Source: UBA7672 sp038326205
Lineage (GTDB): Bacteria; Pseudomonadota; Alphaproteobacteria; Caulobacterales; Hyphomonadaceae
DNA: 64,000 nucleotides
Direction: 5' to 3'
Assembly: GCA_038326205.1 (NCBI GenBank)
Contig: JBBQJV010000011.1
Location: 1-64,000 of the forward strand
The position numbers and the translations under genes were made by a program. Shown here piece after piece: positions 7,252-16,197 of the stretch (the first letter of the stretch is position 1; every line of letters begins with the position of its first letter). Below the pieces are notes generated by a model. That model did not search any database and was not told the origin of the DNA. It saw only the letters and a list, made by a program, of their open reading frames with translations.

Positions 7252-8070
7252 ATGACATACGAGACTTATTTCAACGTGCACCTGGTCTCAGATTCCACGG
7301 GCGAGACGCTCAATGCCGTCATGCGCGCAGCTTGCGCTCAGTTCGACCACGTCGCCCCGCTGGAACACAACTATTATCTGGTCCGCAGTCCCAAGCAGCT
7401 CGAGCGCGTTCTAAAGGAAATTGAATCTGCGCCGGGCGTGGTGCTCTACACCATCACCGACGAGGCTCTGCGCGCCCGCCTCGAGGAACGTTGCCGCGAG
7501 GTCGGATCGCCGACGCTGGCGGTGATCGATCCGGCCGTGAACATGCTGTCGCGCTATCTCGGCCTGGCCTCGGCCCACAAGGTCGCCGGCCAGTATCACC
7601 TTGATGCCGATTATTTCGCGCGCATGGAAACAATCAACTTTGCGCTCCAGCACGATGACGGCCAGCACACCGAACGCCTGCGCGAAGCCGATGTGGTGTT
7701 AGTGGGCGTCTCGCGCACATCAAAAACGCCGACTTGCGTTTATCTCGGCAACCGGGGCGTTAAGGCGGCGAACGTGCCGCTTGTACCCGGCGTCGCAGTT
7801 CCCGAAATCCTGACCCAGCCCAATGCGCCGCTCGTCGTCGGGTTGAAGATTTCGCCTGACCGGCTGGTGCAGATCCGCCGCCACCGCCTGCTGTCGCTCA
7901 ACGAAACGGCGGACGGCTCCTATGCCGATGAAGAACAGGTGCAGCAGGAGATCACCAACGCCAACCGTCTGTTCGCGCGTATGAAATGGCCGACTATTGA
8001 TGTCAGCCGCAGGTCGGTCGAAGAAACCGCAGCTGCGATCCTCAACATCATCCAGGAACACGAGCGTTGA
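7252..8070 (+). CDS. ppsR: PEP synthase regulatory protein (kinase/pyrophosphorylase, DUF299)
   Basis: This DUF299 protein is of the type that phosphorylates and dephosphorylates PEP synthase or pyruvate phosphate dikinase, using ADP and Pi. The 272-residue sequence has the N-terminal HLVSDSTGETLN and the P-loop-like GVSRTSKTPTCVYLGNRG near residues 152-169, both family hallmarks. It is the Caulobacter RP001 equivalent that flanks Cori. Its stop overlaps the maf start, so it opens a five-gene operon. The substrate here is inferred from the family. Confidence 0.94.
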   Translation: MTYETYFNVHLVSDSTGETLNAVMRAACAQFDHVAPLEHNYYLVRSPKQLERVLKEIESAPGVVLYTITDEALRARLEERCREVGSPTLAVIDPAVNMLSRYLGLASAHKVAGQYHLDADYFARMETINFALQHDDGQHTERLREADVVLVGVSRTSKTPTCVYLGNRGVKAANVPLVPGVAVPEILTQPNAPLVVGLKISPDRLVQIRRHRLLSLNETADGSYADEEQVQQEITNANRLFARMKWPTIDVSRRSVEETAAAILNIIQEHER

Positions 8071-8675
8071 GCGTTTCTCCCGAACACCGGCTGATCCTTG
8101 CCTCCAAGAGCAAGTCGCGTGCGAGCGTTTTGCGCGCGGCGGGCTTGTCGTTTGAGCAGATCGGCTCGGGCGTTGATGAGGATGCGTTGAAAGAGGCGCT
8201 GCGCGCGGAAGGCGCCAGCGTTGCGAAACAGGCCGATTTATTGGCCGAAACCAAGGCGATGAAAGTCTCGATCTCGCACCTGGGCGTCGTGCTCGGCTGC
8301 GACCAGATGTTGGACCTCGATGGTCACGGCCTCGATAAAGTTGCGACGCGCGCCGAAGCTGCCGATGTCCTCCGCCGCCTCCGCGGGAAGACCCACATTC
8401 TCCAGTCCGCCATCGTCGCTTGCGTTGAGGGCGCGCCGGTCTGGCGTCACCTGTCGCAGCCGCGACTGCGCATGCGCAACTTTTCCGACGCCTTCCTCGA
8501 GACTTATCTCGATGAAATCGGCGATGCCGCATTCGAAGGCGTTGGCTGCTATCAGATCGAGGGCAGGGGTGCGCAGCTGTTCGATCGCATCGATGGCGAC
8601 TATTTCTCGATCCTGGGCATGCCGCTCCTGCCACTTCTGCAATGGCTGCGCGACCGCGGTTCGCTCCAGCCATGA
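8067..8675 (+). CDS. Maf-like nucleotide pyrophosphatase
   Basis: Maf proteins are house-cleaning nucleoside triphosphate pyrophosphatases acting on modified nucleotides. This 202-residue protein has the N-terminal LILASKSKSRASVLRAAGL (the usual S-x-S-P-R motif is altered to SKSKSR), the catalytic-acid segment VVLGCDQML near residues 74-82, and GCYQIEGRGAQLFDRIDGDYFSILGMPL, typical of the family C-terminus. The start is TTG inside TTGA, overlapping the ppsR stop. Altered motifs make the exact substrate uncertain. Confidence 0.9.
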   Translation: MSVSPEHRLILASKSKSRASVLRAAGLSFEQIGSGVDEDALKEALRAEGASVAKQADLLAETKAMKVSISHLGVVLGCDQMLDLDGHGLDKVATRAEAADVLRRLRGKTHILQSAIVACVEGAPVWRHLSQPRLRMRNFSDAFLETYLDEIGDAAFEGVGCYQIEGRGAQLFDRIDGDYFSILGMPLLPLLQWLRDRGSLQP

Positions 8676-9502
8676 ACAATTCGCGTGATCAGAAAAAGTA
8701 CGCGGTGGTTGGCGATCCGGTCGCCCATTCGCTGTCGCCACTGATCCATAATGGCTGGATCGCGGATGCCGGTCTCAGCGCACATTATACGCGCGTCCAT
8801 CTGCAATCAGAGGCGGCCGCCGATGACCTGCGCGCGATGGCAAGTGAGTATGAGGGCCTAAACGTCACGCTGCCACACAAGATCGCCGCACTCAGCGCGG
8901 CCACGAATTCTTCGCTCGAAGCGCGCACTGTTGGCGCGGCGAACACGCTGGTTCGCGAACATGCCGTTTGGACGGCTCACAACACGGACGTCGCCGGCTT
9001 CGAAGCGGCCATTCGCTCAGCTTGCGGCGACGAGGCTCGCAATCTGCGCGTGTTGCTGATCGGTGCGGGTGGCGCTGCGCGTGCGGCCCTTGTCAGTCTC
9101 AACCGCTCGCACGCGAAACTTACCATTGCCAACCGTTCCGCCCTGAACGCTGCCGCACTCGCCAACGAACTCGCGCCTCACGCAGAAACTGCCGACCTCA
9201 CGCAGATTGGACGCCTCTCGGCCGATGCCGATATCGTCGTCAACTCCGCCAGCCTCGGTCATGCCGGCGTCAGCTTGCCGGCGCTGGCGCCGGGCAGGGG
9301 GCGTCCCTTTCTCGATCTCTCCTACGGAAAAGTCGCATCGGCGACACTAGAGGCAGCTGCCCGGGCCGGTTGGGCGCCGCATGACGGGCTAACCATGCTG
9401 GTCGCCCAGGCAGCCTTTGCTTTCCACCTCTGGTTCGGGATCTGGCCGGATCAGGCAAAGGCGCTGCACACCTGTCGCGCAGCGGTGTCGGCACACACAT
9501 GA
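8672..9502 (+). CDS. aroE: shikimate dehydrogenase
   Basis: Reduces 3-dehydroshikimate to shikimate with NADPH in aromatic amino-acid synthesis. The 276-residue protein starts at the ATG overlapping the maf stop (ATGA). It shows substrate-binding SLSPLIHN near residue 21, LNVTLPHK with the catalytic Lys near residue 70, NTDVAGF with the conserved Asp, and the nucleotide-binding GAGGAARA near residues 130-137. Its end overlaps coaE by ATGA, so translation is probably coupled. Confidence 0.95.
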   Translation: MNNSRDQKKYAVVGDPVAHSLSPLIHNGWIADAGLSAHYTRVHLQSEAAADDLRAMASEYEGLNVTLPHKIAALSAATNSSLEARTVGAANTLVREHAVWTAHNTDVAGFEAAIRSACGDEARNLRVLLIGAGGAARAALVSLNRSHAKLTIANRSALNAAALANELAPHAETADLTQIGRLSADADIVVNSASLGHAGVSLPALAPGRGRPFLDLSYGKVASATLEAAARAGWAPHDGLTMLVAQAAFAFHLWFGIWPDQAKALHTCRAAVSAHT

Positions 9503-10170
9503 TCAAGCTCGCGCTCACCGGCTCGATTGGTATGGGAAAATCCGCCACCGCCGCCATGTTCGCGGCCCGGGGCATACCGGTCTACGACGCCGATGCGGCG
9601 GTCCACCGTGTCTATGCACCTGGCGGCGAGGCGGTCGCCCCGCTCGAAGCAGAATTTCCGGGGGTGACCGGTCCGGATGGCGCAATTGATCGCGCAACGC
9701 TGCGCCAGCGCGTGATGAACGATCCCCTCGCTATGAAGAGGCTCGAGGAAATCGTCCATCCGATCGTTGGCGGCCAGCAGGTGATCTTCCTGCAAAAGGC
9801 GATGTCGGACGGCCACGACATCGTCGTCCTCGATGTCCCGCTCCTGTTTGAAACCGGCGGCGACTTGCGTGCTGACGCAATTCTTGTGGTCAGCGCTCCC
9901 GCAGACGTACAAAGGGCCCGCGTTCTGGCGCGCGGTCAGATGACCGAGGTGGAGTTCGAAGCGATACTCGCTCGTCAGGTTCCCGATTCGGTGAAGCGGA
10001 GCCGCGCCGATTTCATCATCGACACCAGCCAGGGCTTTGCTGCGGCCGAGGCGGGTGTCGACGAAATCCTCGCGGAACTCCGCAAGCGCATCGCTGACAC
10101 TCTACAAGCCCAGACTGGCGATCAAGACCAGACAGGCAACCAGGGCCAGACAGGCAATAAGGCAGGCTGA
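9499..10170 (+). CDS. coaE: dephospho-CoA kinase
   Basis: Last enzyme of coenzyme A synthesis; phosphorylates the 3'-OH of dephospho-CoA. The 223-residue protein has the P-loop GSIGMGKSA at residues 7-15, DADAAVHRVY and the lid region VVLDVPLLFETG. The last 20 residues are a Gln/Thr/Gly/Asn tail with a repeated QTGNQ-like unit, encoded by short imperfect DNA repeats and absent from typical CoaE proteins. It sits between aroE and dnaQ with 4-bp and 1-bp overlaps. Confidence 0.95.
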   Translation: MIKLALTGSIGMGKSATAAMFAARGIPVYDADAAVHRVYAPGGEAVAPLEAEFPGVTGPDGAIDRATLRQRVMNDPLAMKRLEEIVHPIVGGQQVIFLQKAMSDGHDIVVLDVPLLFETGGDLRADAILVVSAPADVQRARVLARGQMTEVEFEAILARQVPDSVKRSRADFIIDTSQGFAAAEAGVDEILAELRKRIADTLQAQTGDQDQTGNQGQTGNKAG

Positions 10171-10874
10171 TGCGTGAAGTCGTATTCGACACCGAGACCA
10201 CCGGCCTCAACCCCGGGCAGGGCGACCGCATCGTCGAGGTTGGCTGCATCGAGCTGATCAATCTCCTGCCTACGGGCCGCGAGTTTCAGGCTTATATAAA
10301 TCCCGGCCGCCCCGTGTCTGAGGCGACAGTGCGTATTACCGGCATCACCAACGACACGCTGCGCGGCAAGCCGCCTTTTGAAAGCCCGCAGGTCGTGGAT
10401 GGCCTGCTGGAATTCTTCGGCGACAGCCCCATTGTCGCCCACAACGCTGAATTCGACCGCGGCTTCCTGAACTACGAGCTTGAAATGATGGGCCGCCCGC
10501 CCTTCCCGAAAGAGCGCTTCATCGACACGCTGGTGCTGGCGCGCGAACATCGCCCCGGCTCGCCCGCGTCGCTCGACGCCGTGTGCAAACGCTTCGACAT
10601 CTCGATCAAGGACAGGGTGCTGCACGGCGCGCTGCTCGACGCCCAGCTTCTGGCGATGGCCTATCTCGAACTGCGCGGCGGGCGCGAACGCGCCTTCAAT
10701 TTCGGCTATGGTGCGGGCGGTTCGGGATCGGGTCAGACCATCTTTGCATCACGCCAGCAACGTCCAGCGCCCCTGCCGTCGCGTCTGAGCGAAGCGGAGG
10801 CCGCCGCCCATGCTGCCTTCGTCGAAACCCTCGGCGACAAGGATCACGCTGCGATCTGGAAAAAAATCGGCTGA
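10170..10874 (+). CDS. dnaQ: DNA polymerase III subunit epsilon
   Basis: The 3'-5' proofreading exonuclease of the replicative polymerase. The 234-residue protein has the DEDDh motifs: Exo I FDTETTGLNPG near residues 5-15, Exo II VAHNAEFD near 90-97, Exo III HGALLDAQLL near 152-161. The C-terminal Pol III alpha-binding region is present. Its ATG shares one base with the coaE stop (TGATG). It is the last gene of the ppsR-maf-aroE-coaE-dnaQ operon, codirectional with replication leaving the predicted origin. Confidence 0.95.
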   Translation: MREVVFDTETTGLNPGQGDRIVEVGCIELINLLPTGREFQAYINPGRPVSEATVRITGITNDTLRGKPPFESPQVVDGLLEFFGDSPIVAHNAEFDRGFLNYELEMMGRPPFPKERFIDTLVLAREHRPGSPASLDAVCKRFDISIKDRVLHGALLDAQLLAMAYLELRGGRERAFNFGYGAGGSGSGQTIFASRQQRPAPLPSRLSEAEAAAHAAFVETLGDKDHAAIWKKIG

Positions 10875-10935
10875 CAGGCTCCGGCTTTCCGACGCCCGCA
10901 TTCCAGTCCTACAGTGAGGGCAGGAGGCGCCAGAC

Positions 10936-11973
10936 ATGAAAGCCCTGACTTACCACGCCGCGAAGGACATTCGCTTCGAGTCGATCCCCGATGCGAAGAT
11001 CACGGCCCCGCATGCAGTCCTCGTGAAGGTGACGGCGTGTGGCATCTGCGGCAGCGACCTCCACATCTATCAGGGCCATGGCTTTAGCGACGACATCGGC
11101 TTCTGTGTCGGGCACGAAGCGGTGGGCGAGATCGTCGAGATCGGTCCCCATGTCGAAACCCTGAAGGTCGGCGACAAGGTGATGATATCCGCTGCTGTCG
11201 GGTGCGGCCGGTGCGCCGCCTGCCGCGCCGGCGACTGCGTGAAGTGCCAATTCAACGCCACGGGATGCTACGGCCTTTCTCACGCGCTTGAGGGGTGTCA
11301 GGCCGAAGCCGTTATGGTGCCGCACGCAGACCAGAACGCCGCGCGCATACCTGATGGACTAAGCGCCGATCAGGCGCTCCTGCTGACCGACAACCTGCCG
11401 ACCGCCTATCTTGGCGCCACCAACGCCGACATTCGTCCCGGCGGCAGTGTCGCCGTTGTTGGCCTGGGTCCTATCGGGCTGATGGCGGTCGAAATTGCCT
11501 TCGCGCTTGGCGCGGCGCGCGTTTTCGCGGTTGATCTTGTGCCTGAACGCCGCGCGATGGCCGAACGACTCGGCGCCATCGCCCTCCCGCCCGGCGACGA
11601 GCGCGCCGTACTGAAGGAACTCACCAGCGGCCGGATGGTCGATAGCGTGGTCGAGGCTGTGGGCGCCGACGCCACGCTGAAACTGGCTCTTGGGCTGGCG
11701 GGAAAGCAGGGCACAGTCTCAACGATCGGCGTGAACCAGACCAAGCAGTTCCCGTTCCCGATGGCGCTCGCCTTCAACAAGGGGCTGACGTTCCGCACCA
11801 GCTTGTGCTCGGTGGTAAAACACTGGTCCGCGCTTGTGCCGCTCGTGCGCAGCGGCCGGCTCAAGCCGGAACAGTTCATCTCCCACCGCATGCCGCTGTC
11901 AGAGGGCCCGCACGCCTACGACCTTTTCAACGAACGCCGCGACGGCGCACTGAAAATGGTGCTGACGGCATGA
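10936..11973 (+). CDS. zinc-dependent alcohol dehydrogenase
   Basis: The 345-residue medium-chain dehydrogenase has the catalytic zinc motif CGICGSD near residues 36-42, GHEAVGEIVEIG near 61-72, the structural-zinc cysteines CGRCAACRAGDCVKC near 92-106, and the dinucleotide motif GLGPIGL near 175-181. The substrate cannot be told from sequence; the layout resembles threonine/2,3-butanediol-type dehydrogenases. A GGAGG-like site precedes the ATG. It begins 61 bp after dnaQ and may be read from its own promoter. Confidence 0.88.
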   Translation: MKALTYHAAKDIRFESIPDAKITAPHAVLVKVTACGICGSDLHIYQGHGFSDDIGFCVGHEAVGEIVEIGPHVETLKVGDKVMISAAVGCGRCAACRAGDCVKCQFNATGCYGLSHALEGCQAEAVMVPHADQNAARIPDGLSADQALLLTDNLPTAYLGATNADIRPGGSVAVVGLGPIGLMAVEIAFALGAARVFAVDLVPERRAMAERLGAIALPPGDERAVLKELTSGRMVDSVVEAVGADATLKLALGLAGKQGTVSTIGVNQTKQFPFPMALAFNKGLTFRTSLCSVVKHWSALVPLVRSGRLKPEQFISHRMPLSEGPHAYDLFNERRDGALKMVLTA

Positions 11974-12007
11974 TGGCCGGGAAGGGGGCGATGTGCCGGA
12001 GCCTTGC

Positions 12008-12496
12008 CTATTCGGGCTTGGGCTGCGCTTCCGCTTCCCCACGCAGCCGTTGCTGGCGGTAGAGGCCGACGAAATCGATCGGATCGATCATCAGCGGCGG
12101 GTGACCGCCTTCGCGGGTCACGTCGGCGATGATGCGACGCGCGAACGGGAACAGCAGGCGCGGGCATTCGATCAGCAGCATCGGCTCGGCGTCCTCCTGC
12201 TTGGCGTCCTGCAGCTGGACGACGCCCGCATATACCAGTTCGACGATGAAAACGACGGTGTCCTGACGTTTGGCGCGAGCCGATAGTTTCAACTCAACGG
12301 CGAAAATTTTTTCCGCTGGCGGACCGGGTTCCACGCGCACATCGATGCCGAGCTCGATCTCCGGCGCCACGCCACTCTGCTGCGAGGCGAAGATGCCCGG
12401 ATTTTCGAACGAAAGGTCCTTTATGTACTGCGCCAGCACACGGATCATAGGCGGGCCGGCGGCGTCTGCGGGTTCCGGAGTTGCGGTTTCGGTCAT
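12008..12496 (-). CDS. secB: protein-export chaperone SecB
   Basis: SecB keeps preproteins unfolded and passes them to SecA. With the internal ATG as start (MTETATPEP), the protein is 162 residues; a longer in-frame start would add 23 atypical residues. Family sequence is clear: AQYIKDLSFENPGIF, the alternating beta-strand segment KIFAVELKLSARAKR, VYAGVVQLQ, and ECPRLLFPFARRIIADVTREGGHPPLMIDPIDFVGLY. It is divergent from the Tim44-like gene, as in many alphaproteobacteria. Confidence 0.95.
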   Translation of the reverse strand: MTETATPEPADAAGPPMIRVLAQYIKDLSFENPGIFASQQSGVAPEIELGIDVRVEPGPPAEKIFAVELKLSARAKRQDTVVFIVELVYAGVVQLQDAKQEDAEPMLLIECPRLLFPFARRIIADVTREGGHPPLMIDPIDFVGLYRQQRLRGEAEAQPKPE

Positions 12497-12653
12497 GCTG
12501 CGTGTCCAGAATTGTCTGAATCTGAAGGGTGCGCCGCTATCACGCTGCTGCGACGTCGGCAACAACGGGCTGACTTGGCGGCGTTTGTGTCTATATTGAA
12601 CATTCGGGCGACGAGGACAGCGTCTCGTCCTGCCAAAAATCTGAAGGTTTTAC

Positions 12654-13268
12654 TTGCCTGGCATCGACCTCATAATTCTGGCGGCAATCGCGGTTTTCGT
12701 GATTTCGCGCCTTTACGCGGTTCTGGGACAGAAAACCGGGGCCGAACCTCCCGCGCGACGCCTGCGCGAAGCGCCCGTCCGTGCACCCGACCGGGACGAT
12801 GACGCCTCGGCCGAACCTGCCGACAAGAAGCGGCTTCGCGCCGCCTTCACCGGCCCCGCAGCCGCAGGCATGGAAGCGATCGCCGCCGAAGACGACAGCT
12901 TCTCACCTGAGGAATTCACACGCGGCGCCCGCAAGGCCTACGAAATGATCGTTGCGGCCTTCGCCGACGGTGATCGCGATGCGCTGCGCCAATTGGTCGA
13001 TCAGGACGTGTTCGACGCCTACAGCGACGCTATCGCCGAACGCGAACGCGCCGGATCGGAACCCATGCGTCTTGTTCGGCTGCGTCAGGCCCGCATCTCC
13101 GAGGCGTCGGTCGATGCCGGCAACATGGCGCGCGTTCTGGTATCTTTCGAAAGCGACCTGTCGGATGGCGAGAACATGCGTTCCGCTAAGGAAATCTGGA
13201 CTTTCAAGCGCCAGCTCAAGATCGACAGTCCGAATTGGCTGCTCGACGAAGTCACCACCGCCACCTGA
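12654..13268 (+). CDS. Tim44-like domain membrane-anchored protein
   Basis: The 204-residue protein has one N-terminal hydrophobic segment (about residues 4-20), an Arg/Asp/Ala-rich linker and a C-terminal Tim44/MBA1-like domain of about 115 residues (FTRGARKAYEMIVAAFADGD through WLLDEV). Bacterial relatives are inner-membrane proteins of uncertain role, possibly in translocation. The start is TTG. Its position opposite secB fits an export-related function, but that is inference. Confidence 0.87.
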   Translation: MPGIDLIILAAIAVFVISRLYAVLGQKTGAEPPARRLREAPVRAPDRDDDASAEPADKKRLRAAFTGPAAAGMEAIAAEDDSFSPEEFTRGARKAYEMIVAAFADGDRDALRQLVDQDVFDAYSDAIAERERAGSEPMRLVRLRQARISEASVDAGNMARVLVSFESDLSDGENMRSAKEIWTFKRQLKIDSPNWLLDEVTTAT

Positions 13269-13324
13269 TTTGAGCAGGCTTGCGGTGGCGAGCTGATCCG
13301 CAGGCGAAACGTAGCTGGTTTCCG

Positions 13325-13837
13325 ATGACACGCCGGCTCACTCCCGAGGAAAAAAAGCTCTGGCATCGCGTGGGGCGCACCGTTCGCCTCATGCCGGGTC
13401 GCGTTCATGCGCCGGTCGAGCCCGAAACAATCCCCCAAGCGATCGATCAAGAGGCGCCACGCGCGCCGCGGGCAGCTACGCGACCGGCGGCAACTGCCCG
13501 TACCCAGCGGCCGAGCCCGCCAGAAGACCTTTCCGGCCAGCGCCGCATCCGCCGCGGCCAGAACGAGATCGACGCAAGGCTCGATCTTCACGGCCATACG
13601 CAGGACACGGCCCATCGGGAACTGATCGACTTTGTGTTGCGGCAGGCGGCGCTCAACGCCCGCTGCGTGCTGGTGATCACGGGCAAGGGGCGGCTTGGCA
13701 CAGGCATCCTGCGCACACGCCTGTTCGACTGGATCGGCGATCCGTCATTGCGTCCGGTCATTGCAGGATACGCTGCTGCTCACCCCCGTCATGGCGGGGC
13801 AGGCGCAACCTACATTTTCCTGCGTCCAAGGCGCTAG
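13325..13837 (+). CDS. Smr/MutS2 C-terminal domain protein
   Basis: With start MTRRLTPEEK the protein is 170 residues. A basic, Pro/Ala-rich N-terminal half is followed by a Smr domain: LDLHGHTQDTAHRELIDFV near residues 84-102, then ITGKGRLGTGILRTRL. The LDLHG and GKG motifs are those of Smr nucleases. A stand-alone Smr protein beside a Tim44-like gene is common in alphaproteobacteria. The cellular role is unclear. Confidence 0.9.
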   Translation: MTRRLTPEEKKLWHRVGRTVRLMPGRVHAPVEPETIPQAIDQEAPRAPRAATRPAATARTQRPSPPEDLSGQRRIRRGQNEIDARLDLHGHTQDTAHRELIDFVLRQAALNARCVLVITGKGRLGTGILRTRLFDWIGDPSLRPVIAGYAAAHPRHGGAGATYIFLRPRR

Positions 13838-13841
13838 GCAG

Positions 13842-14186
13842 CTAGCCGCGTGAGGCTTTCTCCACGAGGCCAGACTTGCCCTGTCGCGATTCCAGCACCT
13901 TCGCCACCTCGTCTAGCGTCACCCCACGCGAACGCAGCGCCACGAACAGGTGATAGAGCAGGTCTGCTGCCTCCGCCGCCACCGCCTTGTCATCCTGCCC
14001 CGCCACTGCCAGCGCGGCCTCGACGCCTTCTTCGCCGAGTTTTTTAGCGGTGAGGGCAGGCCCGCCCATCAGCAGCTTCGCCGTCCAGGATGATGCCGGA
14101 TCCCCGCCTGCGCGCGCATCGATCGTCTTGGCCAGATCGTTCAGCACTTCGGCGAGAAAGCTCACCGGTCCAAGGGGATCATGCAT
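13842..14186 (-). CDS. hisE: phosphoribosyl-ATP pyrophosphatase
   Basis: Second step of histidine biosynthesis; hydrolyses PR-ATP to PR-AMP. The 114-residue MazG-like helical protein contains KKLGEEGVEAALAVAG near residues 48-63 and EAADLLYHLFVAL near 72-84, the two acidic metal-binding helices. It is 12 bp downstream of hisF, at the end of the leftward his group. The stop is convergent with the Smr gene, 4 bp away. Confidence 0.95.
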   Translation of the reverse strand: MHDPLGPVSFLAEVLNDLAKTIDARAGGDPASSWTAKLLMGGPALTAKKLGEEGVEAALAVAGQDDKAVAAEAADLLYHLFVALRSRGVTLDEVAKVLESRQGKSGLVEKASRG

Positions 14187-14198
14187 CAGAATAGCTCC

Positions 14199-14966
14199 TC
14201 ACGCGCTCTCGGTTGGACGAACCGGCGCACCGGCTGCCGCCAGAGCCCGCTTCGCGTCCGCAATCGTCGCCTCGCCGAAGTGGAAGATCGACGCGGCCAG
14301 CACGGCATCCGCGCCGCCTTTGAGAACCGCATCCGCCATGTGCTGCACATTGCCGGCGCCACCCGAAGCAATCAACGGCACGGACACCACGTCGCGGATC
14401 GTGCGGAGCAGGTCGATGTCATAGCCGTCTCGGGTGCCGTCGCGGTCCATCGAGGTCAAGAGGATTTCACCGGCGCCGAGGCTGACAATCTGTTTAGCAA
14501 AAACAACGGCATCCTTGCCTGAGCTGGTGCGCCCGCCATGCGTATAGACAATCCAGCCATCGCCCTCGCGCCGCACATCCATCGCCATCACCACGGCCTG
14601 CGACCCTACCTTGCGGGCGCATGCCCGGATGATTTCGGGATCGAGCACTGCCGCCGTGTTGATCGCGACCTTGTCTGCGCCCGCCTTCAGCATCGCTACC
14701 ATGTCGTCCGGCGTGCGCACGCCCCCGCCCACGGTGAGTGGCATGAAGCAGGCGTCCGCCGTCCGCTCCACCACGTCGATCATGGTGGCGCGCTTTTCGT
14801 GGCTCGCCGTGATGTCGAGAAAGCACAGTTCGTCCGCACCCTGCGCGTCATAGGCGCGGGCTAGCGCCACCGGATCTCCCGCATCGCGCAGGTCGACGAA
14901 GTTGACGCCCTTCACGGTGCGCCCGTCCTTCACGTCCAGGCAGGGGATGATCCGAACTTTCAACAT
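14199..14966 (-). CDS. hisF: imidazole glycerol phosphate synthase subunit HisF
   Basis: Cyclase subunit of IGP synthase; pairs with HisH. The 255-residue TIM barrel has RIIPCLDVKDGRTVKGVNF with the catalytic Asp at about residue 11, and the second catalytic Asp in LTSMDRDGT near residue 130. Phosphate-binding GGGVRT and the region SGGAGN near 200-205 are present. It is coupled with hisE. Confidence 0.97.
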   Translation of the reverse strand: MLKVRIIPCLDVKDGRTVKGVNFVDLRDAGDPVALARAYDAQGADELCFLDITASHEKRATMIDVVERTADACFMPLTVGGGVRTPDDMVAMLKAGADKVAINTAAVLDPEIIRACARKVGSQAVVMAMDVRREGDGWIVYTHGGRTSSGKDAVVFAKQIVSLGAGEILLTSMDRDGTRDGYDIDLLRTIRDVVSVPLIASGGAGNVQHMADAVLKGGADAVLAASIFHFGEATIADAKRALAAAGAPVRPTESA

Positions 14967-15017
14967 GACTTCCCAATCGCGCGATAGCTGCGGGAAGGCA
15001 AGTGGAGCACGCCCCGC

Positions 15018-15185
15018 CTACCCATCATCCATACCAATGTCTCGCATCAGATGCGGCGAGAGCTGCGTCCGCAAAGCGTGCGCCACGCGAGCGCGTTCCA
15101 GTTCGGTATCAGTGGTAGGTTTGCCGCGGGCGATACGCCAGCGAAGTCCGGCTGCGCTAAGCGCCAGCCATCGCAGAATGTCCAT
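15018..15185 (-). CDS. 55-residue DUF1127-like small protein
   Basis: I read this short frame directly from the hisA-hisF gap. It starts ATG (MDILRWLALSAAGLRWRIAR), has a CAGGA ribosome-binding site about 6 nt upstream, and ends LSPHLMRDIGMDDG. An amphipathic basic helix followed by LMRDIG resembles the DUF1127 family, whose members end in LLRDIGL-type motifs and are often small regulators of metabolism or motility. It is codirectional with the his genes. Function in this position is unknown. Confidence 0.6.
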   Translation of the reverse strand: MDILRWLALSAAGLRWRIARGKPTTDTELERARVAHALRTQLSPHLMRDIGMDDG

Positions 15186-15209
15186 GTTGTCCTGAAGCTG
15201 TGAGGAGTG

Positions 15210-15239
15210 GGAGACGAACGAATGTCATTGGACGTCTCC
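15210..15239 (-). promoter_or_regulatory. small inverted repeat upstream of the DUF1127-like gene
   Basis: GGAGACG (15210-15216) and CGTCTCC (15233-15239) form a 7-bp stem with a 16-nt loop, between hisA and the small gene. It has no T-run; it could be a weak regulatory or processing hairpin. Confidence 0.35.
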
Positions 15240-15311
15240 TTCTCGTGCTTCAGGTCGCGCTGGTGCGCCGGGACGGAATGCAGCTGTAATAAGTCGAGCA
15301 GCCGGCGAAGT

Positions 15312-16034
15312 CTAGCGCGCGGCCAGCAACGCTTCGGTTGGATCGATGTCGCCATCATAAAGTGCTCGGCCGAGGATCGCGCCGGCGATCGGCGTTCCCT
15401 CGCGATTCTTCAGCGCCGTGATGTCGTAGATGTTCTTCACGCCGCCCGAAGCGATGATTGGTATGGACACCGCGTCAGCGAGTTGTCCCGTGAGCGCCAC
15501 GTTGACGCCGGACTTCAGCCCGTCGCGCGCAATGTCGGTGACGATGATTGCGGCAACGCCACATCCCTCGAATGCTTTCGCTAGGTCGACGGCCTGCATG
15601 TCTGTCGTCTCGGCCCAGCCCTGCACAGCAACCATGCCATCGCGCGCATCGATACCAACGGCGACGTGGCCGGGGAAGGCGCGCGCGGCTTCTTTCACGA
15701 AGGCCGGATCGCGCACCGCCGCCGTGCCAAGGATGACGCGCGAAACTCCTGCGTCGAGCCAGCGCTCGACGCCGTCCATGTCGCGGATGCCGCCGCCCAG
15801 CTGCACAGGCGCCCGCATTACGTCAAGGATTGCCGACACAGCGTTGTGGTTCACCGAATAGCCCTGGAAGGCGCCATTGAGATCGACGACGTGCAATGCC
15901 GCGAAGCCCATGGCTGAAAAGCGCAGGGCCTGATCGGCCGGGTCATCGTTGAACGAGGTCGCGGTGGTCATCTCGCCGCGCAGGAGGCGTACGCACACAC
16001 CGTCCTTCAGGTCGATTGCAGGGTAGAGCTTCAT
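15312..16034 (-). CDS. hisA: phosphoribosylformimino-5-aminoimidazole carboxamide ribotide isomerase
   Basis: Fourth step of histidine biosynthesis. The 240-residue TIM barrel has PAIDLKDGVCVRLLRGEM with the catalytic Asp near residue 8, the second catalytic Asp in VTDIARDGLKSG near residue 130, and phosphate-binding GGGIRD and ASGGV. It lies between hisH and hisF in the same direction. Confidence 0.97.
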   Translation of the reverse strand: MKLYPAIDLKDGVCVRLLRGEMTTATSFNDDPADQALRFSAMGFAALHVVDLNGAFQGYSVNHNAVSAILDVMRAPVQLGGGIRDMDGVERWLDAGVSRVILGTAAVRDPAFVKEAARAFPGHVAVGIDARDGMVAVQGWAETTDMQAVDLAKAFEGCGVAAIIVTDIARDGLKSGVNVALTGQLADAVSIPIIASGGVKNIYDITALKNREGTPIAGAILGRALYDGDIDPTEALLAAR

Positions 16035-16197
16035 GACGTCTGCCTTCTGGCGCGCCTTCTTTGGGCGTTTATGGGGTCGTTTGTGGGAGGGCCGCGCTTC
16101 GACCCGTTCTTACCCCATCTGTCAATGCGATGCAGCAGCACACATCGCCCTTCCGCCGGTTATGCTGTCTCACATTCCGGTCACTGATTCAGGCTGC

